52,989 nucleotides of DNA from Xanthobacteraceae bacterium. Its GTDB lineage: Bacteria > Pseudomonadota > Alphaproteobacteria > Rhizobiales > Xanthobacteraceae. This document shows positions 11,324 through 20,314 of the stretch, in pieces. The notes below the pieces were generated by a model. That model was not told the origin of the DNA and did no database searches. It saw nothing but the letters and a program-made list of their open reading frames with translations. The position numbers and the translations under genes were made by a program. The stretch lies in the NCBI GenBank assembly GCA_031291445.1, contig JARLJA010000067.1:1-52989 (forward strand), given 5' to 3'. How positions within the stretch are numbered: the stretch's first letter is position 1; each line of letters starts with the position of its first letter.

Positions 11324-12385
11324 ATGCCGCAAAAGGTTCGAATCGCGCTGGACGCCATGGGGGGCGATGTCGGCGCCTCGGTCATCATTCCAGGCGCCGC
11401 GATCTCGCTGGCGAGGCATCCGGATACGGAATTTCTGCTGTTCGGCGACAGCGCGCTCATCAACAAGGAGCTCGCGGCACTGCCGGCCCTCAAGGCGGTA
11501 TCGCGGGTCATCCACACCGACGTCGCCGTGCGCATGGACGACAAGCCGAGCCAGGCGCTGCGCCGCGGCCGCAAGACCTCCTCGATGTGGCTCGCCATCG
11601 ACGCCGTCAAGAAGGGCGAGGCCGACGTCGCCGTGTCCGGCGGCAACACCGGCGCGCTGATGGCCATGGCGCGCTTCAACCTGCGAACGCTGCCGGGCAT
11701 CGACCGTCCGGCGATCGCCGCGATCTGGCCGACGCTACGCGGCGAATCGGTGGTGCTCGACGTCGGCGCCTCGATCGGCGGCGACGCCCGCCACCTGGCG
11801 GCGCTGGCGGTGATGGGCAGCGCCATGGCGCGGGTGCTGTTCGACCTCGACCGTCCCACCGTGGGACTGCTCAATATCGGCGCCGAGGAGGTCAAGGGCG
11901 GCGACGAGGTGCGGGCCGCGGCCGACCTGCTGCGGTCGCTGAACATCGCCCACATGGACTTCATCGGGTTCGTCGAGGGCGACGGTATCGGCAAGGGCGA
12001 CGCCGACGTCATCGTGTCCGAGGGCTTCAGCGGCAACATCGCGCTGAAGGCGGCGGAGGGAACGGCGCGCCAGATCACCCACTACATCCGCAGCGCGATG
12101 ACGCGGACCTGGCGCTCGCGCCTCGGCGCGCTGCTGGCGCGCAACGCGCTGCGGGCGCTGCGCGAGAAACTCGACCCCGGCCGCGCCAACGGCGGCGTCT
12201 TCCTCGGGCTCAACGGTATCGTCATCAAGAGCCACGGCGGGGCCGACGCGGCGGGTTTTGCGTCGGCCATCGATGTTGGCTATGAGATGGTGCGCTACGA
12301 TCTCCTGACCAAGATCAATCAGACATTACACCGTGAAGGCGGCGCGCTGGTGCTGGCACCGGCCGTCCAGGAGGCTCTCTCGTGA
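11324..12385 (+). CDS. plsX: Phosphate acyltransferase PlsX
   Basis: Makes acyl-phosphate from acyl-ACP for the PlsY route of phosphatidate synthesis. The 353-residue protein begins [14 protein letters not shown], the diagnostic N-terminus, and contains [34 protein letters not shown] and the C-terminal [14 protein letters not shown] and [15 protein letters not shown]. The 174 bases upstream contain no gene and probably the operon promoter (TTGTATAGG near 11193 is -10-like). The plsX stop overlaps the fabH GTG start by four bases. Confidence 0.96.
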   Translation: MPQKVRIALDAMGGDVGASVIIPGAAISLARHPDTEFLLFGDSALINKELAALPALKAVSRVIHTDVAVRMDDKPSQALRRGRKTSSMWLAIDAVKKGEADVAVSGGNTGALMAMARFNLRTLPGIDRPAIAAIWPTLRGESVVLDVGASIGGDARHLAALAVMGSAMARVLFDLDRPTVGLLNIGAEEVKGGDEVRAAADLLRSLNIAHMDFIGFVEGDGIGKGDADVIVSEGFSGNIALKAAEGTARQITHYIRSAMTRTWRSRLGALLARNALRALREKLDPGRANGGVFLGLNGIVIKSHGGADAAGFASAIDVGYEMVRYDLLTKINQTLHREGGALVLAPAVQEALS

Positions 12386-13359
12386 CAGTAACGCGTTCGG
12401 TCGTGCTCGGCTGTGGGTCCTATCTGCCGGAGCAGATTCTGACCAATGCGGAGCTCGCGACCAGGCTCGACACCTCGGACGAGTGGATCGTCCAGCGCAC
12501 CGGGATCCGGCAGCGCCACATCGCTGCTGCAGGCGAGTTCACGTCCCACCTCGGCACCAAGGCGGCGCTGGCCGCGCTCGCCCACGCCGGGGTCGACGCC
12601 CAGTCCATCGATCTCATCATCCTGGCCACCTCGACGCCGGACAACACCTTTCCCGCGACCGCGGTGGCGATCCAGAACGCGCTCGGGATCCATCACGGCG
12701 CCGCGTTCGACCTGCAGGCGGTGTGCTCCGGCTTCGTGTTCGCGCTGGCCACCGCCGACAACTTCCTTCGCACCGGGGCGTTCAAGCGCGCGCTGGTGAT
12801 CGGCGCCGAGACCTTCTCGCGGATCCTCGACTGGAACGATCGCACCACCTGCGTGTTGTTCGGCGATGGCGCCGGCGCGGTGGTGCTGGAAGCACGCCAG
12901 GAGGCCGGGGAACTGGCCGACCGGGGGGTGTTGACCACCCATCTGCGCTCCGACGGCCGCCACAAGTCCAAGCTGTATGTCGACGGGGGGCCCTCGTCGA
13001 CCCAGACGGTCGGGCACCTGCGCATGGAAGGCCGCGAGGTATTCAAGCACGCCGTGGGCATGATCACCGACGTCATCGTCGATGCCTTCAACGCCACCGG
13101 CACCTCGGCCGCCGATATCGACTGGTTCGTGCCCCACCAGGCCAACAAGCGAATCATCGATGCTTCCGCCCACAAGCTTCACATCGCCCCGGAAAAGGTG
13201 GTTTTGACGGTCGACCGTCATGGCAACACCTCGGCGGCCTCGATTCCGCTGGCTCTGTGCACTGCGGTGACGGATGGGCGGATCGAAACCGGCGATTTGG
13301 TGCTGCTGGAAGCCATGGGGGGCGGCTTCACCTGGGGCTCGGCGCTGCTCCGGTGGTGA
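12382..13359 (+). CDS. fabH: 3-oxoacyl-ACP synthase III
   Basis: Initiates fatty acid synthesis by condensing acetyl-CoA with malonyl-ACP. The 325-residue thiolase-fold protein has the catalytic triad Cys115 ([12 protein letters not shown]), His252 ([11 protein letters not shown]) and Asn282 ([13 protein letters not shown]), all intact. It starts at GTG 12382, overlapping plsX. The plsX-fabH-ihfA-merR order is conserved in Rhizobiales and ties membrane lipid synthesis to the IHF gene only by position. Confidence 0.96.
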   Translation: MTVTRSVVLGCGSYLPEQILTNAELATRLDTSDEWIVQRTGIRQRHIAAAGEFTSHLGTKAALAALAHAGVDAQSIDLIILATSTPDNTFPATAVAIQNALGIHHGAAFDLQAVCSGFVFALATADNFLRTGAFKRALVIGAETFSRILDWNDRTTCVLFGDGAGAVVLEARQEAGELADRGVLTTHLRSDGRHKSKLYVDGGPSSTQTVGHLRMEGREVFKHAVGMITDVIVDAFNATGTSAADIDWFVPHQANKRIIDASAHKLHIAPEKVVLTVDRHGNTSAASIPLALCTAVTDGRIETGDLVLLEAMGGGFTWGSALLRW

Positions 13360-13409
13360 ATTGATTTGATTTAAGTGTATGTTGGTGCAGCAATTTGTCG
13401 ACGCGAGAG

Positions 13410-13438
13410 TTGACCCTTGGGGCCCAAGCTTCTAATTT
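13410..13438 (+). promoter_or_regulatory. Promoter of ihfA with a palindromic spacer
   Basis: A sigma-70-like promoter: -35 TTGACC (13410-13415), 17-base spacer, -10 TAATTT (13433-13438), 36 bases before the ihfA start. The spacer contains the palindrome CTTGGG-G-CCCAAG (13416-13428), a possible operator placed between the two boxes. The promoter would make ihfA separable from plsX-fabH. Confidence 0.5.
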
Positions 13439-13473
13439 CAGTGTGAAATTTTCTCGCCGAATTGGGGCAGGCG

Positions 13474-13827
13474 ATGACCGGTAGCGGAAAAACAGTGACG
13501 CGCGTCGACTTGTGCGAGGCGGTCTATCAGAAGGTCGGATTGTCTCGGACGGAGTCGTCGGCGTTCGTCGAACTCGTCCTGAAGGAGATCACCGACTGCC
13601 TGGAGAAGGGCGAGACAGTGAAGCTGTCCTCGTTCGGTTCCTTCATGGTGCGCAAGAAGGGCCAGCGCATCGGCCGCAATCCCAAGACCGGGACCGAGGT
13701 GCCGATCTCGCCTCGCCGCGTCATGGTGTTCAAGCCGTCGGCGATCCTGAAGCAGCGCATCAATGGCGGCAACGGCACGGTGGCGACGAAGTCCGAAGCC
13801 AAGCCGGAAGCCAAGCCCGAAGCGTAG
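13474..13827 (+). CDS. ihfA: Integration host factor, alpha subunit
   Basis: DNA-bending subunit of the IHF heterodimer (HU family). The 117-residue protein has the helical N-terminus [19 protein letters not shown], the beta-arm start [14 protein letters not shown] and the DNA-contacting arm [23 protein letters not shown] with the tip proline that intercalates DNA. The C-terminal tail [12 protein letters not shown] is a lysine/glutamate extension common in Bradyrhizobium-type proteins. ATG 13474 is used, with GGGGCAGG upstream; TTG 13462 is in frame but less likely. Confidence 0.94.
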   Translation: MTGSGKTVTRVDLCEAVYQKVGLSRTESSAFVELVLKEITDCLEKGETVKLSSFGSFMVRKKGQRIGRNPKTGTEVPISPRRVMVFKPSAILKQRINGGNGTVATKSEAKPEAKPEA

Positions 13828-13850
13828 GTTGAAAAAGACTCTTCAAGGGA

Positions 13851-14597
13851 GTGCCACCCGCCGGCTACCCGCAGCCACGGGATCCTGTCCGGGCAGCCGC
13901 CGCGGCGGCAGACGCGGAGAGTGCATTGGATAAGGCTCCTGACGCGTTCCGCACCATCAGCGAGGTCGCCGACGACCTCGACATTCCGCAGCACGTGCTG
14001 CGGTTCTGGGAGACCCGCTTCAGCCAGATCAAGCCGATGAAGCGCAGCGGCGGGCGGCGCTACTACCGTCCCGACGACGTCGACCTGCTGCGCGGCATCC
14101 GGCGGCTGTTGTACGGCGAGGGCTACACCATTCGCGGGGTGCAGCGGATCCTGCGCGAGCAGGGCCTCAAGTCGGTGCAAGCGCTGGCCGACGAGAGCAT
14201 CACGCCACCGTCGCCGGCCCGGCGCGCCGACCCGGCGGATCACACCGGCCACCCCGATCATGACGAGGACGCGGTCGCGCTTGCGGGCGAGACCGGGTTC
14301 GACGAGGACGTCGAGACCGATGAAGACGGGCTCGAGGTCGCGTCCGCCGCGGCGCCGCCGCAGCCGCGCGCGATCGGGGCGGGGACCAACGTGCGCGCCC
14401 TGGCCGAAGAACGCGACGCTGCGATTCGTCCGGCTGCGCTCCGCGCCGCCACGCCGGCGGTGGCCGCGCCGGCACGGGGGCTGTCGCCCTCCGATGCCGC
14501 GCGGCTGAAGGCCGCGCTCGACGACCTCACCGCCTGCAAGAAGCTGGTCGACGATGCCCTGAAGGCGATCCCGCCCGACCTGTTTCCCCTGAAGTGA
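13851..14597 (+). CDS. MerR-family transcriptional regulator
   Basis: Helix-turn-helix regulator with the MerR DNA-binding domain at the N-terminus: [21 protein letters not shown], then [17 protein letters not shown] and [13 protein letters not shown]. The rest is a long Ala/Asp-rich linker and a short conserved end ([19 protein letters not shown]). It lacks the metal-binding C-terminal cysteines of MerR proper, so the effector is unknown. The start is unsure: GTG 13851 directly abuts AAGGGA, while TTG 13926 (giving [12 protein letters not shown], 224 residues) has GGAGAG four bases upstream and fits homologues better. It follows ihfA in the usual Rhizobiales order. Confidence 0.88.
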   Translation: MPPAGYPQPRDPVRAAAAAADAESALDKAPDAFRTISEVADDLDIPQHVLRFWETRFSQIKPMKRSGGRRYYRPDDVDLLRGIRRLLYGEGYTIRGVQRILREQGLKSVQALADESITPPSPARRADPADHTGHPDHDEDAVALAGETGFDEDVETDEDGLEVASAAAPPQPRAIGAGTNVRALAEERDAAIRPAALRAATPAVAAPARGLSPSDAARLKAALDDLTACKKLVDDALKAIPPDLFPLK

Positions 14598-14688
14598 CGT
14601 TTCCCTTGAAGTGATATGGCCGCAGGGCCGGCAATCGCGGCTTGCGCGCGAGCGCGAATTTCCCTATGCCATGCCTGCCTGATTGGCA

Positions 14689-14766
14689 CGGAGCGTAGCG
14701 CAGCCCGGTTAGCGCACTAGTCTGGGGGACTAGGGGTCGGAGGTTCAAATCCTCTCGCTCCGACCA
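14689..14766 (+). tRNA. tRNA-Pro (anticodon GGG)
   Basis: A 78-base cloverleaf: acceptor arms CGGAGCG and CGCTCCG, D-arm with GCGCAGCCCGGTTAGCGC, anticodon loop CTGGGGG giving anticodon GGG, T-arm GTCGGAGGTTCAAATCCTC with the TTCAAAT loop, then A and an encoded CCA. It follows the merR gene by 91 bases, and an accessory-looking region begins behind it. Confidence 0.97.
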
Positions 14767-14775
14767 TCATCAAAG

Positions 14776-14797
14776 CCCTGCGATTGCAGGGTTTTTT
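14776..14797 (+). terminator. Terminator behind tRNA-Pro
   Basis: Stem CCCTGC (14776-14781) and GCAGGG (14786-14791), loop GATT, followed by six T residues. It ends the tRNA transcript. The next gene is about 260 bases away, and that stretch holds no gene that I can support. Confidence 0.9.
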
Positions 14798-15012
14798 CAT
14801 TATGGCTCGATGGGGCTTGAAACTAAATGGGGCCTGAAACCAGGCGGGTCGATCCGTCGGGCGTCCTGTTCAAACTGCCCAAAATTCGGCCGGCCCGTGG
14901 ATTGTGCTGGTTGCAGCCATTCGGCCCCATCTAACGCCAATCTCGTTGCTGAAATCAGCAGGTACGTTGTGATGTTCCCGGGCCAAGTGCCACGGGTGGC
15001 GTCGTGATCCCA

Positions 15013-15026
15013 TTGACTCAAATCAA
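15013..15026 (+). promoter_or_regulatory. FixK/FNR-type box before the AI-2E-type permease
   Basis: TTGACTCAAATCAA matches TTGAT-N4-ATCAA with one mismatch. Its centre is 41.5 bases before ATG 15061, and a -10-like TACTTT lies 7 bases before that ATG, so transcription could start on the ATG itself. Confidence 0.55.
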
Positions 15027-15060
15027 CCCGGCTCTCGAAGCGCCGGGTACTTTGGCGCCG

Positions 15061-16215
15061 ATGGCGACATCACGACTTCGGTGTTTGTCGCGTCTACGGG
15101 CTTTGAGACTGGAAACACCAGTGAGCAGAACGCCCCGATCGCCCCGTATTCGTCCGCAGCCGAGGGACGACGTCATCCAACTGGCGATCCGGCTCGGCGT
15201 CCTCGCCCTTCTCATCTACTGGTCGTTCGTGCTCGTGCGGCCGTTCATTCCGATCCTGATCTGGAGCGTGGTTCTCGCGGCGGCCCTGTATCCGCTCTAC
15301 GACAGGCTCGCAAACCTGCTCCGCGGTCGCCGCGCCGTGGCGGCATCACTGCTAACGGTGCTCAGCCTTGTCATCCTGATCGGACCTGCCACGTGGATCG
15401 GTTTCGGGCTTGTCGAGTCGTTGCGAACTCTCTCGGAACAGCTCAACTCCGGCACCCTGACTATTCCTGCGCCAACGGAAACAGTCAAAGCCTGGCCGGT
15501 GATCGGCACGCGGCTTTACGACGCCTGGGCTCTCGCATCGACCAATCTCGGTGCCGCAGTGCGCAATGTGGCGCCGCAATTGAAGCCGCTGGCTGGGGCG
15601 GTTCTCGGTTCGGCCGGAAGCGCGGGAGTTGGCGTGATCAAGTTTCTGGCGTCGGTCGTCATCGCAGGCTTCCTGTTTTCACCGGGGCCGCGATTGGTCG
15701 AAGCTACCAGAACGATGCTGCTGCACGTGATTCCGGAACGCAGTGACGAATTCGTGGCGCTGGCCGGCGCGACAATTCGCTCGGTGGCGCGCGGCGTTAT
15801 CGGCATCGCAATGCTGCAAGCCTTGCTCGCCGGCATCGGGTTCAAGGTTGTGGGTGTCCCCGGCGCAAGCCTTCTGACTTTCCTGGTACTGGCGCTGGGA
15901 ATCCTTCAGCTGGGGTCCGCGATTGTCGTGCTCCCGATCATCGTTTGGTGCTGGACCTGGATGGACACGGTCTCGGCGCTGCTTTTCACCGCCTACATCA
16001 TACCGGTCAGTCTGATCGACAACCTGCTGAAGCCGATGGTCATGGGGCATGGCCTGAAGACTCCGACCTTGGTCATCCTCATAGGCGTGATCGGCGGGAC
16101 GCTCGCCCACGGCTTGATCGGACTGTTCGTCGGTCCGATTGTTCTTGCGGTCGCCTGGGAACTTCTGGCGGCATGGATGCGCGACGAAAGCAGTGAAGCT
16201 GTCCCTCGAGAGTGA
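15061..16215 (+). CDS. AI-2E family transporter (PerM/YdiK-like membrane protein)
   Basis: Multi-pass inner membrane protein of the AI-2E exporter-like superfamily; members export small molecules or ions, and the substrate here is unknown. About seven to eight hydrophobic segments are visible, beginning LAIRLGVLALLIYWSFVLVR and FIPILIWSVVLAAALY, with the conserved C-terminal DNLLKPMVMGHGLKTP. The frame extends up to 15004, but the FixK-type box at 15013-15026 lies inside that extension. ATG 15061 fits the promoter geometry; GTG 15121 (VSRTPRSPRIR) would give the more usual length of 364 residues. It is the first gene behind the tRNA. Confidence 0.85.
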   Translation: MATSRLRCLSRLRALRLETPVSRTPRSPRIRPQPRDDVIQLAIRLGVLALLIYWSFVLVRPFIPILIWSVVLAAALYPLYDRLANLLRGRRAVAASLLTVLSLVILIGPATWIGFGLVESLRTLSEQLNSGTLTIPAPTETVKAWPVIGTRLYDAWALASTNLGAAVRNVAPQLKPLAGAVLGSAGSAGVGVIKFLASVVIAGFLFSPGPRLVEATRTMLLHVIPERSDEFVALAGATIRSVARGVIGIAMLQALLAGIGFKVVGVPGASLLTFLVLALGILQLGSAIVVLPIIVWCWTWMDTVSALLFTAYIIPVSLIDNLLKPMVMGHGLKTPTLVILIGVIGGTLAHGLIGLFVGPIVLAVAWELLAAWMRDESSEAVPRE

Positions 16216-16317
16216 GATCCGATCGAGAACAGATCCGCCGACCAGGCGTGGTCCAATTTGAGCCGTCTGGCCCAAGATCGTCGCATCGACCCGATGCAGG
16301 TGGCGATCGAGGCTCCC

Positions 16318-16491
16318 TCAATCGGGCTTGGGGCCTTGCCGCTGAAGGCGCAGTCTTTGCGCTCTCATGCGCTTTATCTCCGCGTCAAGTGCCTCCATTT
16401 TCTGGTCGTGTTGTTCGTCCTTGGATTTCGGCGCATCGGTGCGAAGCTTTTCCAGCGCTTTTTCGACAGAGAGTTTTGTGACATCGGCCAT
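16318..16491 (-). CDS. Small charged hypothetical protein (57 residues)
   Basis: A 57-residue frame on the minus strand, starting MADVTKLSVEKALEKLR and ending RLQRQGPKPD. It is rich in Lys, Glu and Arg with heptad-like spacing, consistent with a short coiled coil, and has no membrane segment. I believe similar small proteins occur in Bradyrhizobium-type genomes, but cannot name a function. A FixK-type box lies 58 bases before the start codon, so it is probably made under oxygen limitation. No strong Shine-Dalgarno sequence is visible. Confidence 0.65.
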   Translation of the reverse strand: MADVTKLSVEKALEKLRTDAPKSKDEQHDQKMEALDAEIKRMRAQRLRLQRQGPKPD

Positions 16492-16548
16492 AGTGATGCA
16501 CTCGTGTCGGAGGGAAACGAAAGACTAGTGCGCTTCCGTCCAGTCCTG

Positions 16549-16562
16549 TTGATGTGGGTCAA
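16549..16562 (-). promoter_or_regulatory. FixK/FNR-type box before the 57-residue gene
   Basis: TTGATGTGGGTCAA on the plus strand (TTGACCCACATCAA on the minus strand), centred about 65 bases before the minus-strand ATG at 16491. This is class II spacing with a leader of about 23 bases. Confidence 0.6.
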
Positions 16563-16663
16563 TTGAACGCGAAGTGACATCGGGAACTCGCGACCTTAGG
16601 GGTGAATTCTGGCGAATTGCCGCTTCCGACCAGTGATGTGAATGGGCATCCGCCAGCTTCCGA

Positions 16664-17173
16664 TCACAGATCCATCACGACATGAACCACGCCGGAACGG
16701 TTGCTGGTCTTCAAGGATACGCCGGCCTGGGCAAATACCTTCAGCATCGGCGTATTTTCGGCAAGCACCTCCGCCTGCATGTGTTTCAAACCCTGGAGCC
16801 GCGCAAGTATGAGCAAATGTCTGACAAGAAGAGTTCCGATTCCGTTGCCCTGCCAGGCATCGGTGATGGCCAGCGCGATCTCGGCCTGTCCCGGATCGCC
16901 GCAGACGTAGCGCCCCGCGCCAACGATCTCATTGCCCATCACCGCCACCAGTGCGACGTGACGGTCAAAATCCACGTTGACGTAGTAGTCGACTTCCTGC
17001 TCGGAAAATTGCCGCTTGAACCCGAAGAATCGGCGATAGAGAGAGTTCTGTCCCACATTTCCGACGGCGGCAAGGAGGGCCTCGCGATCCGTCGGGGCCA
17101 GCGCACGGACAACAATGCGGCGCCCGTCGCGCAGAGTGTCGGCGGCCGCATAAGTTGACGCCTCAATGCTCAT
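16664..17173 (-). CDS. GNAT-family N-acetyltransferase
   Basis: Acetyl-CoA-dependent acetyltransferase of the GNAT fold, 169 residues. Seen: RDGRRIVVRALAPTDREALL, then LYRRFFGFKRQFSEQEVDYY, and the acetyl-CoA loop ITDAWQGNGIGTLLVRHLL (Q/R-x-x-G-x-G/A). This subtype resembles the acetyltransferase domain attached to protein acetylases of the Pat type, so lysine acetylation of an enzyme is possible, but that is inference. The start at 17173 (MSIEASTY) is chosen; the frame runs on to 17344 only with an Arg-rich leader. It lies in the FixK-rich region with no box directly before it. Confidence 0.85.
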   Translation of the reverse strand: MSIEASTYAAADTLRDGRRIVVRALAPTDREALLAAVGNVGQNSLYRRFFGFKRQFSEQEVDYYVNVDFDRHVALVAVMGNEIVGAGRYVCGDPGQAEIALAITDAWQGNGIGTLLVRHLLILARLQGLKHMQAEVLAENTPMLKVFAQAGVSLKTSNRSGVVHVVMDL

Positions 17174-17340
17174 TCTGTCGCACGCTCGTGTTCGTGCCCT
17201 TGCTCTTGCTCTTGCCGAAGGCGGCGACGAGTGGAAGAGCCGCAAACTTTCGCGCGGTTCGCAACGCGAGTCAGCATCTTGCCTGGTCGTCAACGCCCTG
17301 CTCGGGCAGTCCTCACTGAGCGGCGCCTGTTCGATGCCGA

Positions 17341-17505
17341 TCAACGCGGTGTGGGAGTGTCATTTTCCAGCGGCGCTGCCTTTCTCGCCTGCTCGTGCTC
17401 GTCGGTCAGCAACTTCATAAGTACTTCTCGCTCCGCATCGGTGTGCGGCTCCGCGAGACGTTTCTTGAACAGGGCCAGGTTTTCCCGGTGAATGTATTCC
17501 TTCAT
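17341..17505 (-). CDS. Small hypothetical protein (54 residues)
   Basis: A 54-residue minus-strand frame beginning MKEYIHRENLALFKKRLAE and ending ENDTPTPR. A strong Shine-Dalgarno sequence, AGGGAGG, sits 8 to 9 bases before the ATG. The sequence (HRENLALFKKRLAEPHTDAE followed by VLMKLLTDEHEQ) looks like a helical hairpin, and short proteins with the same opening are, as I recall, frequent in Bradyrhizobium-type genomes. Function unknown. It could be cotranscribed with the acetyltransferase 167 bases downstream. Confidence 0.75.
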   Translation of the reverse strand: MKEYIHRENLALFKKRLAEPHTDAEREVLMKLLTDEHEQARKAAPLENDTPTPR

Positions 17506-17912
17506 CTTGCGCGACCTCCCTTTATTGAGGGTAAGGCGGCTCTAGGCGGGAGGCACGTGCATTCCAGCCGCTCCGCGCCATCGCGTGATACCGATATTAG
17601 TAGAGTCCCATTCTGTCCGTGAGTCGACAGCAATATGGAACGCGACATTCCTCAAACACGGACAGTACTATTTACCTATATGAGCGCAAATCGGAATGAG
17701 CACAAATCGGAGCAGTTCCTCCGGGGGTCAGCTTTGCGTCAGCAGGCCCACGCCAGATCTCGCCGGCCGGGGCAAGTGATGGCATAACTCACGTCTTGAT
17801 CTGCATCACCGTGGCGCTCCTTCATGTCCCACCAATTTCACCGATAAGTTGATATTTGCCCGAGAATTCGAACACGCTTCGTAGTTGCAACGGAAGGGCT
17901 CATGGGCACGCC
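17506..17912 (+). promoter_or_regulatory. Gene-free region between divergent genes with a FixK-type box
   Basis: About 400 bases without a supported gene. It separates the minus-strand 54-residue gene from the SulP gene. It contains the FixK-type box at 17796-17809 and the -10-like CAATTT at 17833-17838, placed as in a class II promoter. A 35-codon frame at 17680 has no ribosome site and no recognisable content. Confidence 0.5.
17796..17809 (+). promoter_or_regulatory. FixK/FNR-type box before sulP
   Basis: TTGATCTGCATCAC, one mismatch in the right half-site. CAATTT lies about 31 bases downstream of its centre, the class II distance. Confidence 0.55.
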
Positions 17913-19634
17913 ATGGTAGACGCGACGAAAATCGAGAGACGAAAGGCGGGGCCTCGGTGGTTTCCACCGATCCAGTGGCTGACCGACTATCGCGTCGCGT
18001 GGCTTCGAGGCGATGTCATCGCCGGCGTGACCCTGGCGGCCTACGCCATTCCTGTGTCTCTCGCCTATGCCGGACTGGCCGGCTTGCCGCCGCAGGTTGG
18101 TATATATGGTTATTTGCTGGGCGGGCTTGGCTATGCCGTGCTCGGATCGTCGCGCCAGCTCGCCATCGGGCCCACTTCCGCCATCTCTCTGATGATCGCC
18201 GGGACTGTGGGAGCGATGGCCGAGGGGAATGCGGAGCACTACGCGCAGATCGCCAGTCTAGCGGCTTTCACGGTGGCGGCACTCTGCCTGTTCGCCTGGC
18301 TGTTGCGGTTGAGCGCGCTGGTGAAATTGATCAGCGACAGCATTCTCGTCGGATTCAAGGCGGGCGCCGGCCTCACCATCGCGATGACCCAGCTGCCCAG
18401 CCTTTTCGGCGTTGCGGGCGGGGGGCACAATTTCTTCGAACGAACCTTTCTCTTTGTCGGACAGCTCGGTCAGATGCAGTCCCTGATCCTCCTTGTCGGC
18501 GTCGTGGCTCTCGCGCTGCTCATCGTCGGAGAAAGGCTGTTGCCTGGACGACCCGTCGCGCTCGGCGTGGTCGTGCTGGCAGTTGCCGCCGCGACGCTGC
18601 TGGGCTTGCCGGCGCTGGGTGTGCCTGTGACGGGAAAGATTCCGGCAGGCCTGCCCAGCCTCGCGGGTCCGGCACTCAGGTTGCAGGACGTCGAAGGGAT
18701 CGTCCCGTTGGCCGGGGGATGCCTGTTGCTGGCCTATATCGAGGGGATCTCCGCGGCGCGGGCCTTTGCAGCAAAGCACGGCTATGCGCTGGATACCCGG
18801 CAAGAGCTTCTGGGCATTGGCGCGGCCAATCTCGCGGCCGCTCTTGGGCAGGGGTTTCCAGTTGCCGGCGGACTTTCGCAATCGGCCGTCAACGACAAGG
18901 CCGGCGCGCGCACGCCGCTGGCGCTCGTGTTTACCTCCGCGACACTGGCGTTGTGCCTGCTGTTTCTCACCGGGTTGCTGGAAAACCTTCCAAAGGCCGT
19001 GCTTGCGGCCGTCGTCCTCACCGCGATCTACGGATTGCTGGATTTCCCGTCGCTGCTGCGCATGTGGCGCGTCAGCCGGATCGACTTCCTGGCCGCGACG
19101 ATTGCGCTCGTGGCCGTGCTTCTGCTGGGGATTCTCCACGGGATCCTGCTGGCGGCTCTCGCCTCCATCCTGCTGCTTCTGGCTCGTGTGTCGCAGCCGC
19201 ATGTCGCGTTTCTCGGCCAGATTCCAGGGACGGATCAGTATTCCGACCTGCGCCGCCATCCCGAGAACCTGCAGCTATCGGGCGCGATTGCGTTCCGGCC
19301 GGAAGCTTCGATCATCTATGTCAATGCCGATGCCGTGCTGGAAGCGGTTCAGGCCCGCGTTCGTGCCGCGGCGCCCGGCGCCATCCATCTGGCGGTCTGC
19401 GATCTTTCGGCGGCGCCGTATCTCGACCTGGCAGGCTCGCGCATGTTGCGCGAGCTGTCCGCCGAACTCGCGAGTCGAGGAATTGTGCTGCGCATCGTCG
19501 GCGCTCATGGCGCAGCGCGCGATCTGCTGCGTGCCGACGGCGTCGAGGTGATGGTCGGAGGCGTCAATCGTTCGGCGACGCTGGGCCAGGTGCTGCGTGC
19601 CGCCGCTGCAACGCCTGCGCCGGCGGAGCGATGA
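17913..19634 (+). CDS. SulP family inorganic anion transporter with STAS domain
   Basis: 573-residue SulP/SLC26-type permease, usually for sulfate, bicarbonate or another anion; the substrate is not evident. The membrane part starts WLRGDVIAGVTLAAYAIPVSLAYAGLAGLPP, here quoted only to show the SulP signature at about residues 30-60, followed by GPTSAISLMIAG and SQSAVNDKAGARTPLA. The C-terminal STAS domain (about 455-560) includes AVCDLSAAPYLDLAGSRML. ATG 17913 is used; a TTG at 17856 is in frame. The next gene overlaps by four bases, suggesting a coupled pair. The FixK-type box upstream suggests anaerobic or microaerobic expression. Confidence 0.9.
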   Translation: MVDATKIERRKAGPRWFPPIQWLTDYRVAWLRGDVIAGVTLAAYAIPVSLAYAGLAGLPPQVGIYGYLLGGLGYAVLGSSRQLAIGPTSAISLMIAGTVGAMAEGNAEHYAQIASLAAFTVAALCLFAWLLRLSALVKLISDSILVGFKAGAGLTIAMTQLPSLFGVAGGGHNFFERTFLFVGQLGQMQSLILLVGVVALALLIVGERLLPGRPVALGVVVLAVAAATLLGLPALGVPVTGKIPAGLPSLAGPALRLQDVEGIVPLAGGCLLLAYIEGISAARAFAAKHGYALDTRQELLGIGAANLAAALGQGFPVAGGLSQSAVNDKAGARTPLALVFTSATLALCLLFLTGLLENLPKAVLAAVVLTAIYGLLDFPSLLRMWRVSRIDFLAATIALVAVLLLGILHGILLAALASILLLLARVSQPHVAFLGQIPGTDQYSDLRRHPENLQLSGAIAFRPEASIIYVNADAVLEAVQARVRAAAPGAIHLAVCDLSAAPYLDLAGSRMLRELSAELASRGIVLRIVGAHGAARDLLRADGVEVMVGGVNRSATLGQVLRAAAATPAPAER

Positions 19635-20299
19635 CAATGTTGGACGGACCGAGGACTTGTTTCGGGCTCGTGCTGGACCCGATCGAGCGGATCTCGGAGA
19701 CCTTGTTCGGCGTCATCATTGCACTCACCTTCACATGCACCCTCGGCGTCGCAACTGCGGATCATGTCAAGGTCAAGACGATGCTGGTTGCCGCGCTCGG
19801 CTGCAACTTGGCGTGGGGGATCATCGATGCCGGCGTCTACGTGCTGGCTCGCGTCCATCAGCGGGGGCGGGCGGGTCTGATTCTTCGCGCAATGCGCCAG
19901 GCGCCGGATCTTCAGACGGCTCAAGCGATCGTTGCCGATGCGCTGCCGCCGCTGCTGGCATCGGTCGTTCCTGCGGAGCAGCTGGAATTGATGCGTCAGA
20001 AATTGCATTCGCTTCCGGAGCCGGAGGATCGCCCTGTCCTTAAAATGCGTGACTGGTCGGGGGCTTTGGGACTTTGCCTGCTCAGCTTCCTGTCGACATT
20101 CCCGATCGTTATCCCCTTCATTTTCGTCGGTAACATCAGGCTGGCGCTGCGCATTTCCAACGCCATTGCCATCGCGATGCTGTTCGTTTGCGGCTACGCG
20201 TTCGGCCGTCGCAGCGGCCTTCGACCTTGGGTCGCGGGATTGGCGATGGTGGCCGTCGGCGCCGCGTTGGTCGGCGTCGCTATCGCTCTTGGGGGATGA
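19631..20299 (+). CDS. Integral membrane protein, VIT1/CCC1-like
   Basis: 222-residue protein with about five hydrophobic segments: LFGVIIALTFTCTLGVA, MLVAALGCNLAWGIIDAGVYVLA, LCLLSFLSTFPIVIPFIFV, a following IAIAMLFVCGYAFG and AGLAMVAVGAALVGVAIAL. A cytoplasmic helical part (LRAMRQAPDLQTAQAIV) separates the second and third. The layout recalls VIT1/CCC1-type metal transporters, but the metal-binding Glu/Met residues are not obvious. The start ATGA overlaps the SulP stop, so both products are probably made together and may work together. The family assignment is tentative. Confidence 0.72.
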   Translation: MTMLDGPRTCFGLVLDPIERISETLFGVIIALTFTCTLGVATADHVKVKTMLVAALGCNLAWGIIDAGVYVLARVHQRGRAGLILRAMRQAPDLQTAQAIVADALPPLLASVVPAEQLELMRQKLHSLPEPEDRPVLKMRDWSGALGLCLLSFLSTFPIVIPFIFVGNIRLALRISNAIAIAMLFVCGYAFGRRSGLRPWVAGLAMVAVGAALVGVAIALGG

Positions 20300-20314
20300 C
20301 GATTGCGAACATGC

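Noticed and set aside
17680-17787. 35-codon frame before sulP
   Set aside because: No ribosome site, no conservation that I can recognise, ends before the FixK-type box.
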